From NCBI GenBank assembly GCA_005786775.1, contig SYDD01000164.1, positions 1-9,881 on the forward strand: 9,881 nucleotides of DNA. Reading direction: 5' to 3'. Position numbers and translations under genes: made by a program. The notes below the pieces were generated by a model. It was not told the DNA's origin. It made no database searches and saw only the letters and a program-made list of their open reading frames with translations. The DNA comes from Opitutaceae bacterium. GTDB taxonomy: Bacteria; Verrucomicrobiota; Verrucomicrobiia; Opitutales; Opitutaceae. Below are positions 1 through 6,596 of this stretch, piece by piece (the stretch's first letter is position 1; each line of letters starts with the position of its first letter).

Positions 1-416
1 GCGGCGGTGGTGACGGCAGCGACGGCGGCCTCCACCTGCGCCGTGGTGGCCGCGGCGTTCGTCATCGTGATGAACACCGCGCTGACCGCGGCGGTCGTGA
101 CCGCCTTGGCGACCTCCACCTGGGTGGTGGTGCCGGCGAAAGCCTTGATGACCGCCTCGACAATGGCGGAAGCGTTGGCGGGGTTGGCCTTGACGGCGTC
201 CGCAACGAGGGCGGCCGCCTTGTCCGGATCCGCCTTAGCCTGCTGCGCCACTTGGGCGGCAGGACGCTGCGCGAGACGGCCAGCGCGGTTTACGAGATCC
301 GCCTTAGCCTGCTGCGCCACTTGGGCGGCAGACTGGGCTTGAGACTGGGCTTGCACGGCAGGAATCGCGGCCAGGAAGAAAGCAGCGAAAGCAAGAAGGA
401 GGGAGTGGAATTTCAT
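1..416 (-). CDS. Alanine-rich secreted protein, partial (C-terminus beyond left edge)
   Basis: I do not recognise this protein. Reading the minus strand from the ATG at 416-414 gives 138 residues with no stop before the window edge. Residues 1-23 form a clear Sec signal peptide (MKF, a hydrophobic run, then AVQA at 20-23 as the likely cleavage site). The mature part is Ala/Gln/Val-rich and looks helical. The block AAQVAQQAKAD occurs twice (residues 30-40 and 53-63), followed by a charged helix ('PDKAAALVADAVKANPANAS', 64-83). A second pair of related segments, TTTQVEVAKAVTTA near 96-109 and TTAQVEAAVAAVTTA at 124-138, suggests more repeats further on. No catalytic motif or cysteine is visible. 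It is probably a small periplasmic or surface-exposed repeat protein. No strong Shine-Dalgarno precedes the ATG. The signal peptide and codon pattern make the gene itself convincing; its function is unknown. Confidence 0.75.
   Translation of the reverse strand, partial: MKFHSLLLAFAAFFLAAIPAVQAQSQAQSAAQVAQQAKADLVNRAGRLAQRPAAQVAQQAKADPDKAAALVADAVKANPANASAIVEAVIKAFAGTTTQVEVAKAVTTAAVSAVFITMTNAAATTAQVEAAVAAVTTA
227..331. repeat. 36-bp exact direct repeat inside the alanine-rich gene
   Basis: Positions 227-262 and 296-331 are identical over 36 bases (both begin gatccgccttagcctgctgc). The offset is 69 bp, exactly 23 codons, so both copies are read in the same frame and give the same AAQVAQQAKAD block. 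The 33 bases between the copies share no obvious similarity with the sequence after the second copy. Exact identity at DNA level, including third codon positions, suggests a recent duplication or gene conversion rather than protein-level selection alone. Confidence 0.85.
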
Positions 417-465
417 GGAGCTGGAAGGATGGTTCTCTCCAAATGGGGAGCCTGGACCCTGCCGT

Positions 466-481
466 TGTCAAGGGTTAACCC
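466..481 (-). promoter_or_regulatory. Candidate -35 box next to a 10-bp palindrome, upstream of the alanine-rich gene
   Basis: On the minus strand the perfect sigma-70 -35 hexamer TTGACA lies at 471-466, about 50 bases before the ATG at 416. It is directly preceded by the perfect palindrome GGGTTAACCC (472-481), which could bind a dimeric regulator. The -10 element is poor: a 17-base spacer leads to CCCCAT. The hexamer and palindrome are seen directly; promoter function is inferred, and in GC-rich DNA this could be chance. Confidence 0.3.
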
Positions 482-504
482 CCACGCGGACCCTCCCGGA
501 TGCC

Positions 505-549
505 CCGGCTCCGCAAAAATTCGTGCGCCGAGAAAAAACTGGGAGCCGG
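505..549. repeat. 8-bp inverted repeat enclosing an A-tract-rich loop
   Basis: CCGGCTCC at 505-512 and GGAGCCGG at 542-549 are exact reverse complements. The 29 bases between them contain two A-runs (A5 at about 515-519 and A6 at about 533-538), unusual for this GC-rich window. It lies in the gap between the divergent alanine-rich gene and the small plus-strand gene. It may be a bent or cruciform regulatory site, or part of a leader transcript. I see no proper T-tract after either arm that would make it a terminator. Confidence 0.3.
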
Positions 550-583
550 TTGGCCAGAACGAAGGACCGTGCTTCACTCTCCC

Positions 584-802
584 ATGCTCGTGATCCGCCG
601 CCTAGTCGACCGCCGCCGCGCTTACACCGCGCTGCTGCTCCCCGGGGAGCCGCCGCGGGTGTTCCCCACCAGCGATCACGAGCACGCGCGAATCCTGCAA
701 ATCTACAAACAAGACCGGCCCTACGAGGGGATCGTCAACGACTTCACGGAGCTGCCCAATCCCCCCGCGCCCCCGCGGCCACGAGGCTCAAAAGCGCGCT
801 GA
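584..802 (+). CDS. Small hypothetical protein (72 aa)
   Basis: I do not recognise this protein. The ATG at 584 gives 72 residues ending at the TGA at 800-802. The frame stays open upstream to an ATG at 500, but the added residues look non-coding and Arg/Lys-rich, so the shorter form is preferred. The core (from SDHEHARILQIYKQ to IVNDFTELPNPP) has a believable amino acid mix and the codons strongly favour G or C in the third position, as in real genes here. There is no signal peptide or membrane segment; the C-terminus is Pro/Arg-rich. A weak purine-rich stretch (gaagga, 561-566) lies 17 bases before the ATG, rather far for a ribosome site. The last 15 bases overlap the end of the convergent TonB-receptor gene. 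It may be a real small cytoplasmic protein or a spurious frame. Confidence 0.42.
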   Translation: MLVIRRLVDRRRAYTALLLPGEPPRVFPTSDHEHARILQIYKQDRPYEGIVNDFTELPNPPAPPRPRGSKAR

Positions 803-3154
803 GAGGTTAGCCTGAAAGGTCCGGCCGGGATGGCGCTGGACCGAGTTACTGTCGGCCAGCTTATAGATCTCTTGGTTGTCCATCAGGTTCTGGAACTTGG
901 CCCCGAAGGTATAGCGGACGCGACCAACGCCGGGCAGCGCGTAGCGCAGGACCGCGTCGAAACGCCACTTGCCGGGCATCGTCCAGGAAGGCGTGTTCGC
1001 AATGCCGCCGAGGGTGGTCAGCACGGCCGGGTCAATAGGCCGGTCGCCGATGAAAATGGAGCCGAGGGCGAGGTCGAGGCCGCGCAGCGCCCCGGTCCGG
1101 AAGGCGTATTTGTTGAACGCCGTGAACATGTGGTAGGGCGCGTACATCGACCGCTGGCCCGTCCGAGTGTCGCGCGAGTCGTTGTAGGCGTAGCCTCCCA
1201 TCACAGACCATCCGGCGGTAAAACGGGCGTTGAGGTTAAATTCGACGCCACGGGAACGGATCCCGTCGATCAGGGTATACCAGTCGCCGTCGCGGTTGGG
1301 GTCATCGACCGCGATATTCTGCTGGCGGATCTCGTAGGCCGCGAGGAGTCCTTGGATCCGGTCGCCCGCAAGGCTGAAGCGGAGGCCCAGCTCACGCTGG
1401 TTCCCCTCCTCGGGATCGATCGGGGTCCCGTCGGGCTGGCGGAAGAAGCCCGGGACGAAGGAGCTATTGGCGTTGGCGTAGAAAGTGAGGGAGCGAGCCG
1501 GGTTGAGGTGCCAGACGACGCCTGCACTGAAGGTCGTCGCATCGCCCCGGTTGTCGAAGGTGGTGAGTCCGGTGAACCCGTTGCGGCGCCGGTCCTCGGT
1601 GCGCGTGTGGCGCACGCCCCCGGTCAGGAAGAGACGCTCCTCCAGAAAGGAAATCACGTCGGCGGCATAGTACTCCGTGTTCTCGGTGCGGTCGAGGTTG
1701 CGGTTGCCGGCGGGCAGGGGTGGACGGTCGGCCTTGGCCGGGACGGGGGGCGAGCGCGTGGGATCGACCGCGTTCAGCGGTGGGATCATATGCGGGTTAT
1801 AGCCGGCGCGGCGCACGTCCGCGAGGACCTCGGCGAGCGTAAGATTGGGGAAGATATTGTAACGGGTGCCCACGCTCGCGGTCGGCCAGCGCTGGTTGAG
1901 CGCCGCCGCAGTCGCCGCGAGGCCGCCGCGATTGTAGATGCCGTCCCGATTCCAGATCTCGCCGTCGGAAACATCCCAACTGAAGCCGACGAGGGCGCGA
2001 TGGCGGGCGGGACCCGTGGCGAAGTTTGCCACCACCTCGTTCCGCGAGCGCCAGTTGTCTACGTCTTGGGTGCGCACGCGCCAACGCCGCGGCATCAGGA
2101 CGGCGTCGCGGAGAAGAGTGAGCGAGCCCTGCTCGGGCTGGTGCTCGTCGTAGAGCTGATCCTTCGTGTCGTGCGCGACCTGCAGGCGCAGCTGCAAGTG
2201 CCGGCCGAAGGCGTGCTGCAGGTCCGCCATCGTGAAGCCACGGTCCCAACGTCGGATATCGCCGGCGGAGGCATAGCCTTGGCGATTATCCCCGTAGGCG
2301 AGGAAGGAACCATCGGGCAGGGCGAAACCGCGGGGCTCGGCGCGCATCATCGGCTGGCGCCAGACGGCGCCGCCGTCCTCCTCCCGCACGAAGAGGTGTT
2401 CGACCGCGAGCCGCGTGGTGCGGGCAATCTGCCAAGCTAGGACGGCGGAAAAGGCCTTCTCCCCGTGGGTGATCCGCCGGTAATAGTAGCCATCGTCGTA
2501 GACGCCGGTCAGGCGGTACGAGACCGGCGACTGGGCCCCGCCGAGGCGGCCAGAGTGATCCACCTCCGCCCGCCAGCTCTCGACCGGACCCGCGTTGAGC
2601 CGGACGGTCGTCTGGGGCCGCTCCAGGGGGCGCTTGGTGACCCGGTTCACGGTGGCGGCGTAGCCGCCTTGGCCAAAGAGGACCGCCGCGGGACCTTTGA
2701 GCACCTCCACCCGCTCTACATTAGCCAGCGAGACCTTGCCGATGCTCTCCTGCTGGAGAAAGCCGTTCATGAACTTGGTGTTCGCGTTGGCGAAACCGCG
2801 GACCGTCCAAGAGTCATTGTTGGAAGTCGCAACAAACCCGGGGACGTACTCGAGGACATCCTCCGTGCTGCGGGCGAGGGTATCCTCGAGGAAGGCCTGG
2901 TTGAGGACGGTCACGTTCATCGGGATATCCCCGATGGCGGTGTTCATACGGGTGACCTCCGCGGCGTGGGTCGACTGGTAGCCAATGTCACGGGTGCTGG
3001 TAACCTCAAAAGTGGAGAGGGCGACGGGATCCTGGCTCCCTGCGGGGCGGGGGGCGGGGACCGCTTGGGCGGTCAGCAGAGGCGAGCTGGCGAGCGCGAG
3101 CGGCAGCAACAGGGCACTCAGGGGGAGGCGGGGGGAAGAAATTGGCGAAAGCAC
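788..3154 (-). CDS. TonB-dependent outer-membrane receptor, siderophore-receptor type
   Basis: A complete 788-residue gated beta-barrel that should import a bulky ligand (ferric siderophore or another chelate or glycan) across the outer membrane, using energy from TonB-ExbB-ExbD, none of which is encoded here. Residues 1-31 are a signal peptide ending AQA. The segment ALSTFEVTST (45-54) is where a TonB box is expected and is typical of verrucomicrobial receptors. The plug follows (about 60-178), with VEVLKGPAAVLFGQGG at 149-164 and VTKRP at 172-176, both hallmarks of the siderophore-receptor branch. The rest is barrel, with alternating aromatic strands ending in the classic terminal Phe (NLSARF). 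Length fits the family. The start is GTG at 3154; no in-frame ATG lies between it and the upstream stop, and no good ribosome site precedes it, so the start is less certain than the gene. The substrate cannot be named: these receptors are abundant in Opitutaceae and many do not carry siderophores. Confidence 0.93.
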   Translation of the reverse strand: MLSPISSPRLPLSALLLPLALASSPLLTAQAVPAPRPAGSQDPVALSTFEVTSTRDIGYQSTHAAEVTRMNTAIGDIPMNVTVLNQAFLEDTLARSTEDVLEYVPGFVATSNNDSWTVRGFANANTKFMNGFLQQESIGKVSLANVERVEVLKGPAAVLFGQGGYAATVNRVTKRPLERPQTTVRLNAGPVESWRAEVDHSGRLGGAQSPVSYRLTGVYDDGYYYRRITHGEKAFSAVLAWQIARTTRLAVEHLFVREEDGGAVWRQPMMRAEPRGFALPDGSFLAYGDNRQGYASAGDIRRWDRGFTMADLQHAFGRHLQLRLQVAHDTKDQLYDEHQPEQGSLTLLRDAVLMPRRWRVRTQDVDNWRSRNEVVANFATGPARHRALVGFSWDVSDGEIWNRDGIYNRGGLAATAAALNQRWPTASVGTRYNIFPNLTLAEVLADVRRAGYNPHMIPPLNAVDPTRSPPVPAKADRPPLPAGNRNLDRTENTEYYAADVISFLEERLFLTGGVRHTRTEDRRRNGFTGLTTFDNRGDATTFSAGVVWHLNPARSLTFYANANSSFVPGFFRQPDGTPIDPEEGNQRELGLRFSLAGDRIQGLLAAYEIRQQNIAVDDPNRDGDWYTLIDGIRSRGVEFNLNARFTAGWSVMGGYAYNDSRDTRTGQRSMYAPYHMFTAFNKYAFRTGALRGLDLALGSIFIGDRPIDPAVLTTLGGIANTPSWTMPGKWRFDAVLRYALPGVGRVRYTFGAKFQNLMDNQEIYKLADSNSVQRHPGRTFQANLSARF

Positions 3155-3238
3155 GAATGGGAGAGAAACGCACCCGCCGGCCGTCTCAAATGAACCCGGA
3201 CGGTCTCCTTTTAGAACCGGGGCGCGGCGGCCTCACCC

Positions 3239-3278
3239 AAAAGACAGCCGCCGGCGACCCCGAAGGACCAGCCGGCGG
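3239..3278 (-). terminator. Probable Rho-independent terminator of the TPR lipoprotein gene
   Basis: Read on the minus strand, CCGCCGGC (3278-3271) pairs exactly with GCCGGCGG (3255-3248). Inside, after one bulged U, GGUCC pairs with GGGUC through three Watson-Crick and two G-U pairs, closed by a C(UUCG)G tetraloop, the most stable RNA tetraloop class. A short run of four U residues (3242-3239) follows a few bases later. It begins 23 bases after the stop of the TPR gene. The U-tract is short and offset by about five bases, so it could act as a partial attenuator or 3'-end stabiliser between this gene and the receptor downstream. Confidence 0.6.
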
Positions 3279-3301
3279 TGCAAATCCAACCGAGACTAGG
3301 C

Positions 3302-5461
3302 TCAGTTCCGCCGTTCGGTAAGGAGCTTCTGGGCCTCGGCGCGGCCGGGGAACTCACCCTTGAACTTCAGCGCCTCCTCGAGAGAAGCGACCGCTTCCTG
3401 ATTGCGGCCCAGTTTGGCCTGGATGGCAGCGAGATGGTAGCGCAACTCCGGGTTACCGGGCAGGCGATTGACGGCCTGCTCGGCGAGCGGCAGCGCGGCG
3501 GCGGCGTCCCCATTTAGGAAAAGCACCCAAGCAAGCGTGTCCTGAATCATCGGGGCATCGGGCGCGAGTTCATGCGCGCGGCGGGCGACGGACAGGGCCT
3601 CCTGCGGCTGCCGCAATTGGTCAGCGTACAGGTTCGCGAGGTTGTTCAAGACCGCCGCGGAGCGCGGGTTAGCGGCCAGAACCGTCTCGTAGTGGGCCTT
3701 GAGGCGATGCGCATCGCCGCCGCGAAGCACGCTGGGGGCCACCGCGACGACTACCCGCTCGTCAGTAGGGAAGCGGGCGAGGACCTCCTCGGCAAACGCG
3801 AGCGCCTGCTGGGGTTCGGTCACAGCGTTAAGGAGCTGCGCGATTAGGCTGGCGGTGCCCCCCTGGCGCGGATCGAGGGTCAGGGCATCACCCGCGGATT
3901 GGAGGGCGTCCTTCCAGCGCTTCTGGGCGGCGCGGGCTTGGCTGAGGGCGAGGTGAGCGGCGGGAACCTTGGGGGACTTCTCCACCAGCTGCTCGGCACG
4001 GCGCGCAGCCTCGTCAGCTCGGTTATCTCGGATGTCGAGCTCGACTAGCGCGAGCGCGGCGAGCAGAAACTCGCCCTGAAAGCTATATGAGCGCTCAAAG
4101 GCGACGCGAGCTTCGGGCATCTGTTCCAGCGTAGAACGGGCCATCCCGAGTAAGTACCACATCAGAGGGTTATCGGGCGCTCGGTTAAGGTTCTTAGCCA
4201 AGACCTCGACGAGGTCGGCCAGCTTGCCCGAGGCCTTGGCGGCCTCAATGAGCATCGCGTGCGCCGGAAGAATGTCGGGGCGGCGGCTGACCAGCATTTG
4301 AAGCGTCTCCGTGGCGGCGGCAGCGGCCCCGGTGCGGAGCTGAAGCTGGCCGAGGAGCATCACGGCCTCGAAGTTATCCGGGAACCCGATCACGTACTCC
4401 CGTAGAGCAGTTACGGCACTGGCGGGGTCGTTGTCGCGCAGGTGGGCGAGAGCGAGCTGATACTTTTCTAGATTGAAGCCGGGAAAGTCTTGGCCGAACT
4501 TCCTCAGGTCCTCGATGGCGCGCTTGGTCTCGCCCTGGACCAGGGAGAGGGCCGTCAGCTGCAGGCGGGCCTCGCCATCGGCCGGATCCGCGGCGAGGAG
4601 TTCGGCGAGAATCTTGGCCGCGTCATCGGGGCGCTTCTGGAGGACGGCGAGTTCGGCGAGGCTGCGCCGGGCGGGGAGATAGTCGGGGGCCTGGCGATTG
4701 AGGTCGGTGACGAAGGCGAGGGCCTCGGCGACGCGCTCGGTCCGAACGAGGTGGGCGGCGTAGCGGATACGGATCGAGGAGCGAAGAGGAGCCGTCTCCG
4801 CGGCCTCCTTAAACTCCTTGTCGGCCTCGGTGCGGCGGCCGAGTTCGGCGTAGAGAGAAGCGAGTTGGGCGCGAGCCTCGGCCGCCTTTGGGTCGATGAG
4901 GACAGCGCGGCGGAGGGAGGTGACGGCCTTGTCGCGGTCGCCGATGAAACGCTGCTGATTGGCGGTCGCCAAATGAAAGTGGACGGAGCCGCGATCTTGG
5001 AAGCGTTTGAGGGCCTCTTCGGCGGCGCGCCAGTCGGCGCCGTCGCGGACGGCCTCGGTGAGGAGAACAACGGCCGCCCCGAGATCGGGCTGGCGGCCGA
5101 GCAGGGTGCGGAGCTCTTGGCGGGCCTCGCGCACGCCGCCAAGTTGAAGCATCAGCCGGATTTGGGCGAGCTGCGCGTCGCGATTGTTGGGGGAGAGCTT
5201 ACGGACGCGGCTGTAGAGGCTAAGGCCTCGGAACGTGGCCCCGCGCTCGGTCCAGATCTGGGCGAGGCGCTCGGTGGCAACGGGGTCTTCGGGTGCCAGC
5301 TGGAGCACGTTCTGGTACTCTAAAAGGGCCTTCTCGAGGTCGCCCTTCCGGAAGTGTTCGGCGGCGCGGTCGAGGGCTTTCTGCCGCTTGTCTTCGGCGG
5401 AGCAACCGGCGCTCAAGGCAAGGAGCAGCGGGAGGACGAGGGAAAGAAGGAAACGGGCCAT
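3302..5461 (-). CDS. TPR-repeat lipoprotein, PrsT-like
   Basis: A 719-residue lipoprotein made almost wholly of tetratricopeptide repeats. The chosen ATG (5461-5459) starts MARFLLSLVLPLLLALSAGC; the lipobox LSAGC places the lipidated cysteine at residue 20, and the next residues SAEDK suit outer-membrane sorting. The frame is open for 120 more codons upstream, but these run through the divergent promoter into livH and have no signal sequence. The first repeat is at about 29-60 (ALDRAAEHFRKGDLEKALLE), and helix pairs continue with near-34-residue spacing to about 702; residues 638-702 hold two clear units (DTLAWVLFLNGDAAAALPLA, then PELRYHLAAIQAKLG). I estimate 15-18 repeats. The lipobox, length and late 'DTLAWVL' repeat resemble PrsT, the TPR protein of exosortase/PEP-CTERM loci, but no exosortase, PEP-CTERM protein or polysaccharide gene is in view. 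It probably scaffolds an envelope complex; a generic TPR lipoprotein is the alternative. Confidence 0.9.
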   Translation of the reverse strand: MARFLLSLVLPLLLALSAGCSAEDKRQKALDRAAEHFRKGDLEKALLEYQNVLQLAPEDPVATERLAQIWTERGATFRGLSLYSRVRKLSPNNRDAQLAQIRLMLQLGGVREARQELRTLLGRQPDLGAAVVLLTEAVRDGADWRAAEEALKRFQDRGSVHFHLATANQQRFIGDRDKAVTSLRRAVLIDPKAAEARAQLASLYAELGRRTEADKEFKEAAETAPLRSSIRIRYAAHLVRTERVAEALAFVTDLNRQAPDYLPARRSLAELAVLQKRPDDAAKILAELLAADPADGEARLQLTALSLVQGETKRAIEDLRKFGQDFPGFNLEKYQLALAHLRDNDPASAVTALREYVIGFPDNFEAVMLLGQLQLRTGAAAAATETLQMLVSRRPDILPAHAMLIEAAKASGKLADLVEVLAKNLNRAPDNPLMWYLLGMARSTLEQMPEARVAFERSYSFQGEFLLAALALVELDIRDNRADEAARRAEQLVEKSPKVPAAHLALSQARAAQKRWKDALQSAGDALTLDPRQGGTASLIAQLLNAVTEPQQALAFAEEVLARFPTDERVVVAVAPSVLRGGDAHRLKAHYETVLAANPRSAAVLNNLANLYADQLRQPQEALSVARRAHELAPDAPMIQDTLAWVLFLNGDAAAALPLAEQAVNRLPGNPELRYHLAAIQAKLGRNQEAVASLEEALKFKGEFPGRAEAQKLLTERRN

Positions 5462-5613
5462 AGAAGCATGGGGAGGCGACCGCAAAGACGGTGAACTCTG
5501 AGCGCGAGCGTGGCGGGCAGTGCAGCGGAGCCAATGGTAAACGGAGCTGGAACTACTACCCGACGTGAGGGGGTAATTCCACGGTCGCCGCCCTGCGACG
5601 CCGATCGGGTATC

Positions 5614-5628
5614 CGGAGGCTGCCTCCG
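5614..5628. promoter_or_regulatory. 15-bp interrupted palindrome in the divergent TPR/livH gap (candidate operator)
   Basis: CGGAGGC (5614-5620) and GCCTCCG (5622-5628) are perfect 7-bp inverted arms around a single T. It sits in the 243-bp gap between the divergent TPR lipoprotein and livH genes, 76 bases before the proposed livH start. One-base spacing is too tight for an RNA hairpin, so a dimeric DNA-binding protein is the better reading. No matching -35/-10 pair was convincing on either strand in this gap, so the link to transcription is inferred. Confidence 0.3.
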
Positions 5629-5704
5629 CGGGCGCACCAGGGGCATCCGTCGCGGCCGAAAGGCGGGGTTGACCACCCGCGAGCCGGCGCCAAGCCTCCA
5701 CCGC

Positions 5705-6595
5705 TTGTCCGAGTTTCTCCAGCAATTGCTGAACGGCATCTCTCTGGGTGCGATCTACGCCCTCATCGCGCTCGGCTACACGATGGTCTACGGGGTGTTG
5801 CGCTTCATCAACTTCGCGCACGCGGACCTCTTCATGGTCGGGGCGTTCCTCGGCTATTTCGGAGGGCGGCTGGTCCCAGCAGGCACCCTCCTTGGCGGAC
5901 TGGGCGTGCTGGCGATGGCGATGGCCGGCTGCGCCGTGCTGGGCATGGTGATCGAACGGCTGGCCTACCGGCCCCTCCGGGGTGCCCCTACCCTCAACGT
6001 GCTGATCACCGCCATCGGGGTATCGCTACTGATTGAGTACAGCGGCCAACTGATGCTGGGCGCCGCGCCCCGGACCTTACCCGACCTGTTCCCCGTGGGG
6101 CGCTTCAACCTCGGCCCGGTGGTCGTATCGACCAACCAGTTAGTTGTCATCGGCGTGGCCGTGCTCCTGATGATTGGGCTGGAGCTGATCGTGCATCGCA
6201 CGCGGATCGGCACGGCCATGCGAGCGGTAGCCCTGAACCCGCGGGCGGCGCAATTGGTCGGGATCAACAACGACGTGGTGATCTCCTTCACTTTCGGCCT
6301 CGGCTCCGCCCTGGCCGGGGCGGGAGGCATCCTTTATGCCCTGAACTATCCCTCGATCGACCCGCTGATGGGCGTGATGCCGGGCTTGAAGGCGTTCGTG
6401 GCGGCGGTGCTGGGTGGGATCGGCAATATCCCGGGCGCCGCGCTGGGGGGGCTCCTGATCGGGGTGGTCGAGACTTACGTCGGAGGCAGCGCGTGGTCGA
6501 CCTACAAGGATGCGATCGCCTTCGCGGTGCTGATTCTGGTGCTGCTGCTGCGTCCGGCGGGACTGCTGGGACGGGTCACGGTGGAGAAAGTCTGA
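5705..6595 (+). CDS. livH: Branched-chain amino acid-type ABC transporter permease LivH
   Basis: One of two inner-membrane channel subunits of a HAAT-family importer. With the TTG at 5705 it is 296 residues and begins MSEFLQQLLNGISLGAIYAL, matching the known LivH N-terminus. The first in-frame ATG after that (5783) lies inside the first membrane helix, so a non-ATG start is needed. A second candidate is the TTG at 5669, which has AAAGG five bases upstream and would add 12 residues. Visible hallmarks are GYTMVYG followed by INFAHADLFMVGAF (35-48; many relatives have Gly where Ala40 stands), the cytoplasmic coupling loop RTRIGTAMRAVALNPRAAQL (165-184), and VLGGIGNIPGAALGGLLIG (235-253). The C-terminus LLGRVTVEKV closely follows E. 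coli LivH. About eight hydrophobic helices are present. It is the first gene of the liv operon, one base before livM. The 65 Arg-rich codons open upstream to an ATG at 5510 look like untranslated leader. Confidence 0.92.
   Translation: MSEFLQQLLNGISLGAIYALIALGYTMVYGVLRFINFAHADLFMVGAFLGYFGGRLVPAGTLLGGLGVLAMAMAGCAVLGMVIERLAYRPLRGAPTLNVLITAIGVSLLIEYSGQLMLGAAPRTLPDLFPVGRFNLGPVVVSTNQLVVIGVAVLLMIGLELIVHRTRIGTAMRAVALNPRAAQLVGINNDVVISFTFGLGSALAGAGGILYALNYPSIDPLMGVMPGLKAFVAAVLGGIGNIPGAALGGLLIGVVETYVGGSAWSTYKDAIAFAVLILVLLLRPAGLLGRVTVEKV
6583..6586 (+). promoter_or_regulatory. Ribosome binding site of livM
   Basis: GGAG at 6583-6586, followed by AAAG, stands 10 bases before the livM ATG and lies inside the last codons of livH. 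It is one of the few plausible Shine-Dalgarno sequences in the window and supports the ATG at 6597. Confidence 0.5.
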
Positions 6596-6596
6596 G

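Noticed and set aside
818..842. GGTCC...GGACC inverted repeat as a terminator after the small gene
   Set aside because: The arms are only 5 bp, there is no T-run, and the site lies in receptor coding sequence. Probably chance.
830..2440. 536-codon open frame on the plus strand, antisense to the TonB receptor
   Set aside because: It lies wholly opposite a gene with clear signal peptide, plug and barrel features. Its translation is low-complexity (Val/Gly/Arg/Glu-rich) without recognisable motifs, as expected from the complementary frame of a GC-rich gene.
4490..5323. 277-codon open frame antisense to the TPR lipoprotein
   Set aside because: Rich in Gly, Glu, Ala and Leu with no motif; it mirrors the codon periodicity of the TPR gene. 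Nothing around its start suggests translation.
5510..5704. N-terminal extension of LivH to the ATG at 5510
   Set aside because: The 65 extra residues are Arg/Gly-rich with no hydrophobic segment and fall outside the known LivH N-terminus. The region also has to hold the divergent promoters.
5462..5821. N-terminal extension of the TPR lipoprotein to 5821
   Set aside because: It would bury the lipoprotein signal peptide 120 residues inside the protein and overlap the start of livH. The lipobox fixes the start at 5461.
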